From positions 9,114,001 through 9,178,000 of the forward strand of contig OZ176053.1 of NCBI GenBank assembly GCA_964247055.1: a DNA stretch of 64,000 nt, given 5' to 3'. A program made the translations under genes and the position numbers. A model generated the notes under the pieces. That model worked only from the letters and a program-made list of their open reading frames with translations. It searched no databases and was not told where the DNA came from. Below are positions 39,201 through 51,539 of the stretch, one piece after another (the first letter of the stretch is position 1; every line of letters starts with the position of its first letter). This DNA is from Paragordius varius. Taxonomy: Eukaryota; Nematomorpha.

Positions 39201-39615
39201 GTTTTAAAAATATAGTAATTAAAAAAATGCTCTCGCTTCGCGCGTTTGTCGCTCTTTGTGTCCAATATTAAGTGTCGATGTAATACATATTAGTATGCAT
39301 TTTATAGAGTTTTTAATACTCTTTCGAATGATATATTACAAATGGGCACTTGTATATTTTCAAAGAAAAACATTTTTTAGTAAAATTTTGATAAAGAGGG
39401 CGCATAATCATAAAAATCAAATTATACAAAATTCTTCCAACGAGTTATTATTTTTTTTCAGATTTACTTTTAAAATGATACTAAATATTAGAAATGCAAA
39501 AAACTCGAGTGGCAAAAAATTTGTTGTCTAGTGTAATGTTTCGTAATAATCCACATATATGATCACAATTTCTTTGATCCCTTTTTTTGAATAACCTGCG
39601 TAGCATTTACGCTAG
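36217..39615 (+). mobile_element. Longest Helitron copy, with internal tandem units
   Basis: The left end is A then TCaatatataaaaatgg; the right end is gcatttacgCTAG then T, giving the Helitron pattern of TC start, CTRR end and insertion between A and T without a target duplication. About 2.28 kb remains once the inserted element at 38416-39533 is removed. The interior (about 36590-38330) consists of roughly six degenerate tandem units of 270-320 bp, with repeated phrases such as cctgaaaaatgcgc. No Rep/helicase gene is present, so the copy is non-autonomous. It starts about 190 bp after the Dicer stop codon. Confidence 0.7.
38416..39533. mobile_element. TAA-flanked TIR element, copy 1 (Harbinger-like)
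   Basis: 1,118 bp with inverted ends cactagacaacaaatttt and its complement, flanked by TAA on both sides (38413-38415, 39534-39536). The empty site is visible in other Helitron copies (tattaaataatgtttcg), proving insertion into the Helitron and a 3-bp target duplication. TWA-type 3-bp duplications are typical of PIF/Harbinger. The interior has no recognisable transposase, so it is non-autonomous. Confidence 0.75.
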
Positions 39616-40049
39616 TAATATAATACAAAAAAATTCTGATTCCCTTTTTAAATTATTAAAAAGAACTATTTATACAAATGGTATATATTAAGCCTATATA
39701 AATTTCCAACTTTATTACTAATTATTTCTTCATGATTGGGGTGCAACCTGTAAATTGGTAAAAATTATTTTTTATTTTAAAAATCTCTATTAAAATTTTT
39801 ACGTTAATTTAAGTCAGCGTATATAATATATAAACGCTCCTTTTGCATTTTACAATCAAGAATATAAAACAACATTAATAATCATTATTTATAATATTTT
39901 TATCTAAAATTGTAGATTTTATTGTTTGCAATTAACTCCTACATCGGTTGGTATAGTTAATTTTCTTTTGCTCGGTTGTTCGATTTATTTGAATTTTTAA
40001 TCAATTTCGGTGAATCTATAATATATATATATATATATATATACAAATA
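39616..40049. other. Gene-free stretch with (TA)n
   Basis: AT-rich, with no gene or element I can delimit. It ends in a TA dinucleotide run (about 40020-40042) that borders the next transposon. Confidence 0.5.
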
Positions 40050-41210
40050 TACTGTGCGAAAAAATTTTTTTCCTGAGATAACTTAAGACCAGCGTATTCA
40101 TTTGCCGCAAAAATTTTTGTTTGTTGACAACCTAGTTTTTGAAATATTGAGAGAAAATTGAACTAGGACAAAAAGTAAAATAATGATGAAAGTTGAATAT
40201 GGCTGATTATTTTAGAAGATATTTTCTATATATAAATAGCTTAAAATCATATAGTTAGGGTTTCTATAAATTTCAGCCTAAAAGATGGCGTTTTTCTTTT
40301 AACACACTTATAAAACAAAAATTATTTAATCAAACTATATTAAAATAATTTTTTTATTATCTACCTAAACTCACTATTAAAATTTCAACATCCATATTTT
40401 ATTCAGTAAAAAAAACTTATATAGCAAAATAAAACCAAAAATTTTGTTCTTTATTTTTACATTTCTTTGTCATCCGGTATATGAGTGTATAAAAAATATA
40501 TACTGTTTTATTATGGAATCTTACATGGATGTTTAGTATATAATTTATGCAAAATACAGGATATAAAAGTAGTGGAATATCAACCAACAATCCTTATGAA
40601 TCCCTGTAACAAGTCTGTTTTAAGACAAATTAATATTTTTATTGGGATTTGTACGGATTGTTGGTTGATATTTAACTAAAATCCTATTTTGCATAAATTA
40701 TATAATTAATAATGCCCACTCATGTAAGATTCCAAAATAAAACAGAAAAACTTTTTTATACAGTCAAAAACCGGATGATAAAAAAAATGCAAAAAGAAAA
40801 AACAATATTTTTGGTTTTATTTTGCAATATAAATTTTTTTACTGAATAAAATATGAATGATAAGATTTTAATGGTGAGTTTAGGTAGTAAATAATTAAAA
40901 AAATTATTTTAATATAGTTTCATTAAAAAATTTTTGTGTTTTAAGTATGTTAAAAGAAAAACGCTATCTTTTGAGCTGAAATATTATAGAAACCCTAACT
41001 GGATTATTTTAGGCTATTTATATATTGAAAATATATCCTAAAATGACAATAAACCACTTATTTCTTTTTGCCCGAGTTCGATTTTCTCTCAATATTTCAA
41101 AATCTAGGTTGTCAAAAAATAATAATTTTTACGGCAAATGAATTCGCTGGTCATAAGCTATCTCATAAAAAAATTTGTTAAAAAATTAACCCTCTTTTTT
41201 GCACACAGTA
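40050..41210. mobile_element. Palindromic mariner-type element, copy A
   Basis: About 1.16 kb and inverted-repeated along nearly its whole length. The ends match the actgtgtgcaaaaaagaggg type, and the subterminal gcaaatgaattcgctggtcat mirrors attcatttgccgc on the left. TA dinucleotide runs flank both sides, as expected for TA-targeting Tc1/mariner relatives. No transposase. Copy B is at 57242-58509. RNA from it would fold into a long hairpin. Confidence 0.65.
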
Positions 41211-42430
41211 TATATATATATATATATATTGTAACAATTTAAGATTTTCTTATTTTCCTGTGATTTCTGCCCACTTTATGATAAATTTGTTTCGGGGAAT
41301 AGTTGTGGTTTATCAAATCATAAAAACCAATCTAATTTAATTTTTATAAAATAATAAAATATTTTGTAAATATGAACACTACTAGAGCAACTTTTAACTA
41401 ATCTTGATGACTTCTCCGATCAAATAAATATGAAATAATTCCCTATCTTATAATTTTTATTTGGGTGTCAAAAAATTGGTCCTTATCTAACATAAAAACA
41501 GAGGCGTAGCTGGAGGGATGTAAAGAGGGGCTGATGCACGGGGCGCCAGAAATGCAAGCCACGCCTCTGCATGAAAATAATATTTTGTTAAATTAAAAAT
41601 ATAGAATATGAGGTCTTTAACAGATATTCTTTTGCTAAAACAAATTATTTCAAGCTAGTTTTAATTTTTATCTTTTCACTATAGTTTTACTAACAGAATG
41701 TAAAAAAATAATTTTGATCCTCTTTTTTGCTATTTCTATAAATATATCCATGTAATAATGATAAATTAAACGGAGTTTTAATTAAAAATATAGGTAAAAA
41801 AGGAAAGTAATATGAAACCCTAGTCAATGGTAATAGCAGAATAGTTACGCGTTTGTTAGCACTCACAGTATGTAACAACAATATAACTTATTGTCTCATA
41901 TCAATTTCGTATATAAGTCCAACTTTGCAATCGGTGTAAATGTAGTGAATAATAGGAAATAAGTTGAAATTAATTACCTTACACAAGCTAAAAATTTAAA
42001 TATAAAAAGGTTTTACCCTAGTTTTCATGGTTTTTTATGAATAATTACATTTACCAAATCATAATAAATGTGGAGTATAAAACAAATAGGTTAAATAAAT
42101 AATATGGTAACAGTTTTAATAGAGGGAAAGAATGAATTGTGTTAACCGATCAAATTGTTTTGGTGATTTATCTAAAATATTGATAAGATTTTAGTTGGTT
42201 GTAAACGGTTATACGGTCTTGATTAAATTTATACCCGAGTCATACCCCCTAGTTGCCATGATATACGAAATTGCAAAAACTTCAAATGACAAACATTTTT
42301 AAGAATCATCTATAAATAATGACGGTATTTTTGAATTATAAAACAATAATTTTACGCTTATATTTGTATATTCTTCAGGTATCAAATATATATATATATA
42401 TATATATATAACAAGTTTCATGAGAAAATT
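41211..42430. other. Intergenic between Dicer and TBC1D30-like gene
   Basis: Apart from a 71-bp hAT MITE at 41499-41569 and TA repeats (41211-41230, about 42388-42411), I see no gene or element here. The two flanking genes converge on this spacer. Confidence 0.5.
41499..41569. mobile_element. Tiny hAT MITE, 71 bp
   Basis: The ends are cagaggcgtagct and agccacgcctctg. Flanking 8-mers cataaaaa and catgaaaa differ by one base, fitting an 8-bp hAT target duplication. A longer, more decayed relative sits at 52817-53052. Confidence 0.65.
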
Positions 42431-42803
42431 TTATAAAATACCAATGTTTTTGAGCATTAATTTTTGGTGAGCTTGATAAGCCTGTCTATATTGAGCAATA
42501 AATTGTTTCATGTCCGTTTTACTGACTCCGATTTCCTCATCGGATTTTCCGCTCTCGTCTTCCGACATTTAAAAATTATATGACAATCAATAATAATAAA
42601 TTTTAATACATAGCCAATGGAAAAACTATAAAATTGTCTTGTTATAATAATTTTAAAAATATTAACAATAATGAGCTAATGTTATTACTAGAAATGTTTT
42701 AATTATATAGACACTTACCACAAAAGTCGGTGATCGTTTTGATAGGTTCCTTTTTTGTTTTCCGTTTGCTTTTAAATTTGGTGAATGTGAATTCAAAATA
42801 ATT
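42431..42803 (-). CDS. TBC1D30-like gene, last two exons
   Basis: Exon 11 is 42719-42803 (FTKFKSKRKTKKEPIKTI) with a strong gtaagt donor; exon 12 is 42431-42558 (KTDMKQFIAQYRQAYQAHQK) ending in TAA. Phases fit exon 10 to 11 to 12. The acceptor for exon 12 (tcggaag) lacks a pyrimidine tract. Alternatively exon 12 could be a separate 45-codon frame beginning with its own ATG at about 42569. Confidence 0.55.
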
Positions 42804-45800
42804 CTAGAATGACAAAAATAAAAAAAATATTACATTAATCAAAATTATAAATTTTCAAAATAATTTGATGGGCCTTGTAAATGTTCAGTCACAATTGCAA
42901 ATCATAACACTAGACAACAAATTTTAACTTTTTTTAACTGCCATTCTTGTAAATTTAAAATTTAATTTATTAAAGTACATAATTAGTATATCTGAAAAGA
43001 AAATTGGTCTAGCATGGAAGATTTTTTTTATATTAGAGTTTATCGGTAATTTTTGGCCCCGATTTAACATTAAACTCGAAATTTCGAAAATTAAAAGTTT
43101 TAGATATGAAGCCATGTATTTTATATCATTCGAAAGAGCGCAAAAAACTGCATCTTTTAAATGGTAGTAAGTCATTTAAATCAATCGGATGTAAAAGTTA
43201 TTTGGATTTAAATGGTCGAAATTTTCAATCCTTAAATAAGTCAAAAATTTTCACAGACAAACTAATTTCAAAATCATATAAATTATTTTAATATTATTAT
43301 TAGGGTTATATTAGTATTAAATTTAAAAAAAATTTTGAAAAAGCTTTTGGTTTGCTTTTTTTAATAAAAATTATTATTATCATAAATAATTTACCTAGTG
43401 GATACTAAAATGCATAGTTATAACTGTAAATTTATTACATAATAGTTATAAAAGATCAAAAATACCTTAAACTTTGTTTTTATCTTTAAAATTTCGAAAT
43501 TATCAGCCTTGTAAAGAAAATAAATTAATATTGATGAGATGGTAATTTTTAAAAAAACAAAAAACTTAAAAATGGATGTTTTTAGTGACATAAAAGTAAT
43601 AAAAAATGTTTTAATCAAAAAAACTTCCTTGTGTTATCTTTTTTGGACATTCATCACCATCTAAACAAAGTTTGAGCTATTTTCATCCATTAGTTTTAAA
43701 AATATATTAATTAAAAAAAATGCTCTCGCTTCGCGCGTTTGTCGCTCTTTGTGTCCAATATTAACTGTCGATGTAATACATATTAGTATGCCTTTTATAG
43801 AGCTTTTATTACTCTTTCGAATGATATATTACAAATGGGCATTACTTGTATATTTTCATAGAAAAATTTTTTAGTAAAATTTTGATAAAGAGGGCGCATA
43901 ATCAAAAAAATCAAATTATACAAAATTCTTCCATCGAGTTATAATTTTTATTTCAGATTTACTGTTAAAATGATACTAAATATCAGAAAATATAAAAAAC
44001 TCGAGTGGCAGAAAAATTTGTTGTCCAGTGTAATTATACTTGGAAGTTTTATTCTTAACTTATATAAAGTGGACACTCTGCAGTTACTAACATCCATTTT
44101 CGGTTAACGGTATTTATTAAACAACTTTATGAGAAATCAATTATTAAGGAATGATAAGTTTATGCAGTTTCCCTGTAAAAACTTATAAAATTTCAAAGGA
44201 ATTGGCAAAAAGTTATGCCAATCGTCATGAATGCAAAATTAGTTTAACATTAGCTCTTCAATCATTTTTTTTCATTCATACTTTTATAAAATAATATTTT
44301 TGTATATAAAAATACAAACATATTTTCTATCTTTTAGGGCTATAAAAATATTTTATTATATAATGAAGTTTGAGGTAAGTTTGATTTAATTATATATATT
44401 ATTATAATATTGAAAAAATTTAGATTCTTATGAAAAAAATAGATTCTTATGAAAAAAACTAGATCTATTTTAACTCTATTTCAGTATATTTTGTTAATTT
44501 AAACAGAAAAATTTAAAACAGGTGGTAATACTACCTATCAGCTGAACTCACAATTTGTATTGTAAAAAGTCTTTTTTAGCAAATACTAAAATTTTGACAA
44601 TTGTGGTAATTTTTTAAGAAATTTAAAAAAAGAAAGCCAAATAGTAGATGAAACCTTTTGTTTTTCAGATTTACTAGGCACATTGGCAAACGGAGTGATG
44701 TTATAAGTATATTTATCTCTTAGTAGATGTATATCTTGATAAGGGAAAGGACTAAGTGCATGAATCTTCTAACATGGTATAAGTTAAAAAAAATTATACT
44801 AACTTGTATTAAATTGGGTCCAGATATAACCTTGTTCTCTGAACAGCCTATAATGCAAGTATAAAATTTAAATTAAGATTGTAACATTATATCCATGAGA
44901 TGGTATTTCGTTTTATAAATTATATTGCCGGTATTGGTATACGGATTTTTCATTTTTTTAATTTATTAGTGGTCCCTTTTTGTAGGAAGGTGGGGGCGTC
45001 ATATTTGAATTTATGATTTAATTATCTAATATTAAACCAGCGATACTCAAGCGGCGGCGCTAAAAGTGCATTTTTATGGCTCTGAATCATTAAAAAAATT
45101 TAGATATACTGTGTAAACTATAAAAATTTTATCATTATGACTCTTGAGACAAGAAAACGTTTTATTTGGCCCTTTAAAAATTTTTGGGGAGTACCAAATT
45201 ATTATTTTGGGTTTATTATTTTTTGATAGAATCTTATATTAAAATTATTGGCTATTTAGAACATTTCACTTCCTTAATAAAATAGTTATTGTATAATAAA
45301 AAAATAATTATTGAAATAGCCAATTAAAAATAGTACAACATTAGTGACTAGTTTGAAATTCTCATAAATTTGTATCCTAGCAAACCGCTCTATGTAATAA
45401 TAAATTTTTCAGTATTTTAAATATTATAGTTGTTTATCAGATTAATTAATACAGTCATATAATCAGTTCGATAATAAATTCCTTTTTGAGAATTCGAAAT
45501 AAGTCATTGATGTTGTACATTTTTTTGAATTGTTAACCAATAAATATTTTATCATTTCATTTCCGTGTAAAAAATATAGCAAAGTAAACTCTGTGTGATT
45601 TCCTCCATTATGGCATAAAATTGATCTGGATTTTGTGTTTTAAGTAAGGGTTTGGAAACTTCCTCCCAAAAAACAAGTGCGGCCCTTATTAAAACTTCAG
45701 AACCCCAAACGAACAAACAATCCCAAAGTCTTAGCACTGTGTCTTTGGCAAAACATGACGCAAACAAGGTGATAAACCATTGCATGGTAAAAAGATTTGT

Positions 45801-48800
45801 AAGCGGTGGCTCATAAAGATCGTATTCTGAAATCATATAATAAGGTAAAGTTGGTACTAAACATGAAAATATATTTTATACTCCAATGTTTTTTTATAAT
45901 CTAATCCTATTATTAAGATTTAAAATTTAATATTGGGGATAAAAATAAATTTACCGAGGCTAATGTAAAAGGCTGTTTGGGCACAGACTTTTAATAATCA
46001 AGAATTTAAACTAGGGGTGCTCGACATAAATGTCTCTACGGGTCGCATTTTTGACCTAAAAATTCGGCGGATCGCATACTCTAAAAAAATTACGATCACA
46101 TAAATATTGTTTATTCCACCAATTTTTGCTCAATTTTACTAAAATTTTATAGAAATTTTAGAATTACTTATTTAGTTGGAATATTTCAAGTTTTTTATGG
46201 GCCGCACAGATATCTCGCGGGCTTCATGTTAAGCATTCCTGATTAAACGTGGGATCCTTAATATAAACCCCTTTAATCTTTGCATATTTTCAGCATCATA
46301 AATAATAAATAAAAATTATTGAAGTATAAATATATCGAACTCGATCGATTATTTCGAAGTTTTTCCAAATGTTTCGCCAAAACGGGGGATCGCACTAACA
46401 ATAAATCTCTAAACACAGACATATCAACGGTTAATCCTGTCAGATTGTTTGAATAATATCTGGGGGGCAAGATGCTTTCAATCAAAAATATCATAACCTA
46501 TAATTAAAACATCATATTATTTAATTTATCGCCAAGAGTAGTCTCCACAATGGTGTTTTATACAAAATTTTATTATAAAATAATCTATATTAGTAAATTA
46601 TTTTGTAATTAAACCTTGAGAGCGTGTTCCTCATTTCTATGCATAACATCTATTATCAATGCAGCGATGACATTAAGACCTTGACAATATCCAATATTTT
46701 TATTCCAGCGTGCAAATGCTAGCAAAACTTTCTTTAAAATGAGCCTTTCTTCAAAGGACAGCGAAGATTTGGATAACCCTGTGGAATTTGTGCGATGGAG
46801 ATCCTGAGTGAAATAATAAAGTTTTGCCTTAATTGTACATATCTAGTCACAGTGATTTGGTCATTTTAATGTCGGAATGATACTTTTATACATAAAGATT
46901 ACCCCTGGAGATTACCTAACAAATTTTGAAAAATGGTTTATAAACTGAATAGTCATGACACTGTTTGAAAGCCAGACAAATTTATCAATTGAATTTTTTA
47001 AAATTGCACGGTTGCTGCCATACAAGTTAAAAATATATGAAAACAAAGAGGGACCTAAATTAACCGGAAATCGTTCTTTTGATAATGGTTTATCTCAACT
47101 TTTATTTAAAGTAATTAAAATTTCTACGGAAATCGCATTATGCTAACGTTATTTGAAATGTTTCATTTATAAATAGATGTAAAACGACATAGATCCAATT
47201 TAGGATAATATTGCTTGCTGTTAAATGGAATCGTTTTTTGTTTAATCCAAAACGTTTTGCGGGTTTTAAAAAAATGTTTCCGGTTTTTAATATTTTTTCG
47301 TCAAACCGTTGCGTTTCACTTCCATTTTTTTAACTGATTGCCCATTTATTTTAATAAAATTTCTTTATGGTCAATAAATTTAAACATTTTAATTTATTAT
47401 CTAAATCCCTGGTAAATCAAAAAATACTGAATTGCAAAACAATATAAACAAATTATCCACTTTATTGCAAGTTTACAAAAGAAAAAAATATTAAAATTTA
47501 ATCTTTTGAAACCGTTTCACAATGCAATTTTTATTGTTAATTACACAATTAATTCACAGTAGGTGATTTAATATTAAAATATATTGTTATAGAAGATAGA
47601 TCCGTTTTAACCGCTTCTTGAACTCTTCGAAAATAAGAGCCGATATCAGTTACAGTTTGTGACAACTGGTCAAGGTTATAAAGAAACGGTTTTACTATAT
47701 ATATATATGAAGAAGTTGTACTGAAACCGCTTTTTCGTTTTATTTGAAAGCCTCTGATAAGATCCCAAGTATTGACATTATATTTTTTAATATTGTGTGT
47801 GTGATATAGGGACAAATATAAATTACTTTTAGAATTTGTGCATCAAGGTCATAATCATCAGGATTAGTAGTTTCATTGAAACAGGATTTTTTAATTGTAT
47901 TCCATGAAATATCTTTAGATTTAAGGTAATGTTCAGCCATATTCAACCAAATCTATGTCAAGAACCAGTAAAACATGACAAAATTTAGATTGGAGATGTT
48001 AAATAAATAAATATCTATCCGTTCAATTTAATGATTCTTTTTAGTTAATATAATAATAACAAAGTTTATTAATTTAGAACTAAACAAATCAAATTTTTAT
48101 GGCATCAATAATAAAATTATAAAAAACGCAAGTATTTAAGCTGGATTAAAATAATTGTTATTGTCATATATTATATTAAAGAATACATTTGGTTAATTTT
48201 GAATTCATTTATTTAGTTTCGCGCAACACATTTAAAATTGTATTTCATTTTTTAAATATACCTGAGACCGAAATTCATTCGGGATTCCTTCAGGAAACGT
48301 CAAAAGACATCGAAGGGCCTGAATCCATTGTTCATATGCTAATTGATTTGTTTGTATAGGGGATAAAGAGAATTTTAATTTGGTATCTATGGCTAAAAAC
48401 ATAACAAACGTACGTGTGATACTTACATGCTTATAACAAAGTTACGATACTCAAGGCCACATGCATATACAGTAACGAGAATTATTTTAGCTACATCAGT
48501 ATTTAAATGGCTAAGGGATTCAATTTGCATGCCTGTTGTATGAAATTTTTCGTTTTCATTAGTAACATTTTTATAATTGCGGAGAAGGCATACAGTAATC
48601 GATTAAATTAACCAATGATATCAAAAATACATGGCAACAGACCTGTAAATTAAATCCCCTTTGAGCCATTTAAAACACAGATCCGGCTCCTAATAATAAC
48701 TTTCGTTATTTTCTAAATTTGGGAAACTAACTATATTTTAAAATTAGTGATGGTATGTACATCAAACACAAACAAAATTACGCATGAAAAGACCTTTTCA

Positions 48801-51539
48801 TATATATACTTTGTTCCAGAAGCAAAGCTCGATTAGTGATTGATTTCTGGTTCTTAGCCATTTAAATTTCAGATGAGTAATATCAATAATAATAAATAAA
48901 TTTGGAATAAATTGCTGTACATTATTTTTTATTGATCATCAAAGTGATTAGTGAATATTTCAATTAACGAAAATTAATATAATAGATGATAGGTGGAATT
49001 ATTTATGAGATCATATAATTGGAAAAATATATAAGTATCTATATCTTAATTTATAATCCATTTATATATTATGGATTTTAACAATAAGAAAAAAGTATTA
49101 AATGATATCCATTTAAAAAACAAACAATAACGACAATACTATACTTAAAATGAATAAATATTATAATAACAATATTATTGATTAAAAGGTATTTTAGTTG
49201 GTATCTAGTATGTTTATTTTGTTTGTCTTGTTTTAAAATATAACTAATACTGTTAGATATATTTTCACCAATTAAACAACTTCTATAACCAATTTTATTT
49301 CTCAACATATTTGGATTATTTTAGTAAATACAGAATGTTTTTTAACATTGAAAAAAACAAGGCAAAAAATTTACCATTCTTTTTTAGTATAAGTATGGAA
49401 GTGAAGTAAAATATTGATTTTTCAATTTATGGATTTATTAAGGCATCAAAACAAACAAAATGTAACTCTTTCGTTAAAAAAACACACCCATTATTCAAAA
49501 AACATCAGGTGTATTTATAAGTTCTTATCGATTTAACTAAGAGACTTCTGCGAAAATTTTAACAGACCCCATTTTGTTCATCTAGCATCTAGTAACACCC
49601 ATAATTTGACACCAGCTAGCGTCTTACTTTTATCATTCAGTAATCATGTCAATTTGTGCCTGAAAAAGAACACTTGTAACATGCATTGCCATCTGATGAA
49701 AAAGACTGTTGAAAGTTATCGTTTGTAAGTAGATACATATGGTGAACATACTCTATCGAATAACAAATGTAAAACATGGTTATTAAAAGACAATGAATTC
49801 TGTAGACCTCACAATTGTTAAGACAATCAAGTGCAAGACTTATTGTGTGTTGACCCAACTTAAACCCAGCAGCGATTGGCAGAAGCATTGCATGTACGAC
49901 AGCTCATATCTACAGTAATTATAAATACCAATAAACTTGGTAAATAATCTCACACAATTTGAATGAACGTCAAATCAAAAATGTCAAAGTGAATTGCAAA
50001 ATCCTGTTACACCATCAAGAAAGGAAATCTTTTTACACCGAATTGGGACGGATGATGAAAATCGGCCTTTTTTAGTAAATCCAAAGCGGAAAATGGCTTA
50101 AAACGACCGAAATCCAGTAGACATGTCTCCCTTCAGGTCTACTAGCAAAACCAGTGAAAACCCCTTTAAAATTATTCGATGCTTGTTTCGCATCCGCCGT
50201 ATTAATGGGGCACGCTCGTAGACCAACACTTTAATAACTTCGATGACTTTGGAAAATGGCTCGACGAATGATTTTCCACAAAAGACAGGCAGCTTTTCTG
50301 GCATGGCATTTATATGTTACCTGAGATATGGCCGAAATGTGAAAGTTTTTTTACCAAAAAACATGTAAAAACTTGTGAATACACCTAGTATGTGGGAATT
50401 TCAACACCGCAAATTTCGGTAGACAACAAGTGAAACCGCTTTTTTGTTTTGGGTTGTAAACCGCCTAAAATATAAGAACCGTACCTGGTTCTGTTTTTTG
50501 GCTTAAATTACTATGACTCACTAAAATAATATTAAAAAAAACTTTAACTGATTTTAATCAAAAATTGTTAGGAGGCAAATAAATTATAAATTTTAAAAGT
50601 TAAACTTCTTTTAGGAGATCGGGCTTGAAGTATGGCTGTGAACATATCATAATTCCTTTGAATGATAGCTCTTATGCGTTCTCGTCTTTTTAAACATTGC
50701 GTGAGTTTGTCAGAACGTTCACGAATCATTTTTTGCATGGCTTGACATATTTTGATTAACTCAAACATATCTACTCAAAACAAATTATTAATGTACGTAA
50801 AGCAAATATGTTCACAAAATACAATATTTGTAAATTCACTATATTTATGTACAAAACCGCTGTTTTAAGTCAATTAGTTTTATAAAATTTAAAAAAAAAT
50901 TTTATATTACAGTTCATTTTTTAATAGCTATGAAAAGTTTTTCTGTTTTGAAGGAGTTTTTACCAAAAGATTTTTGGTCCCGGTTTCATGCTTTTGATCA
51001 AACACAAGAATTTTAAAAATAGCCGCAAAAAATGAATGCTAATTTTATTGTATGATTTTCCAGAAAAATATTTTGGAACACTAGTTACATTTTTAATAAC
51101 CTTCCAAAATATAAAATGGTAATGGTTTGAAATTCACAGAAACGATTCCGGTTACGATCCCAGGTTTATTATGACTAAAGCGCTAGTTGTAATTATATTT
51201 TAATAAAAAGTAATAATTCAAATGATGTTTCACTAAATAAAACAACAACGGTTCACAACAGATACAATAGCTTTTAAATTTATCAAAATACATTTTCTGC
51301 AAGATTTAAAAAGTAACAATTAGGTTAAGGTTTAATGCAATTAGATTTATACCTTTTCCTTCCAATTCTTTCCGCATATAAATGAAACTGATTTCATGAC
51401 AACACATTGAATAACATGAAGAATTAAAAGTGTCATCGCTTCCGAAACTGTCGGATCGGCGTCCTTTGGCTTTGTATCCAATGGCCTTACTTGGCTGATA
51501 CAATTCTTGGAGCAAAAGTTGTAAAATTTCACTTTTCAT
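42431..51539 (-). CDS. TBC1D30-like Rab GTPase-activating protein
   Basis: A TBC-domain GAP; vertebrate TBC1D30 acts on Rab8 and restrains primary-cilium assembly. There are twelve coding exons on the minus strand, with coding high to low: 51353-51539, about 50605-50770, 48446-48532, 48262-48392, 47827-47952, 46615-46803, 46341-46497, 45590-45826, 44804-44847, 44655-44768, 42719-42803 and 42431-42558 (about 549 residues). Both catalytic fingers are present: ILKDLHRT (IxxDxxR arginine finger) and NIGYCQGLN (YxQ glutamine finger). The match to human TBC1D30 is continuous from CGLEYPIDTKLKFSL through EPPLTNLFTMQWFITLF to DKYTYNITPF. The start is the only in-frame ATG of exon 1. The C-terminus is far shorter than the human protein, and the last two exons are less certain (weak acceptor near 42558). 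Exon 1-2 sequence (coiled-coil-like, rich in R/K/E) has no clear human match. Confidence 0.9.
42908..44030. mobile_element. TAA-flanked TIR element, copy 2 (Harbinger-like)
   Basis: 1,123 bp, the same family and orientation as 38416-39533 and highly similar throughout, with ends cactagacaacaaatttt and ...aatttgttgtccagtg and TAA on both sides (42905-42907, 44031-44033). It lies in the intron between exons 10 and 11 of the TBC1D30-like gene. Conserved short open frames inside are shared with copy 1 but show no known domain. Confidence 0.75.
46012..46241. mobile_element. hAT MITE in TBC1D30-like intron
   Basis: The left end taggggtgctcgaca and right end tgttaagcattcctg are imperfect inverted repeats of the CAGGGGTGCTCAAC hAT type, with inner tcgcat/tctcgcggg blocks. 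Flanks attTaaac and attaaac resemble an 8-bp duplication with one indel. About 230 bp. Confidence 0.55.
49507..50387 (+). mobile_element. Decayed mariner transposon in TBC1D30-like intron 2
   Basis: The ends aggtgtatttataagttc and its mirror (aacttgtgaatacaccta) are mariner-like inverted repeats. In between, plus-strand frames match a mariner transposase in order: TQQRLAEALHVRQLIST (HTH region), HNLNERQIKNVKVNCKILL, HHQERKSFYTELG, NPKRKMA, and DQHFNNFDDFGKWLDE with STKDRQLFWHGI near the C-terminus. The copy is about 880 bp rather than the usual 1.3 kb, contains several frameshifts and stops, and has lost most of the catalytic DDD segment. It lies antisense to the host gene. Confidence 0.75.

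Noticed and set aside
50098-50304. Minus-strand 68-codon frame as an extra TBC1D30-like exon
   Set aside because: The opposite strand reads as mariner transposase blocks bounded by mariner-type ends, which explains the local open frame and higher GC.
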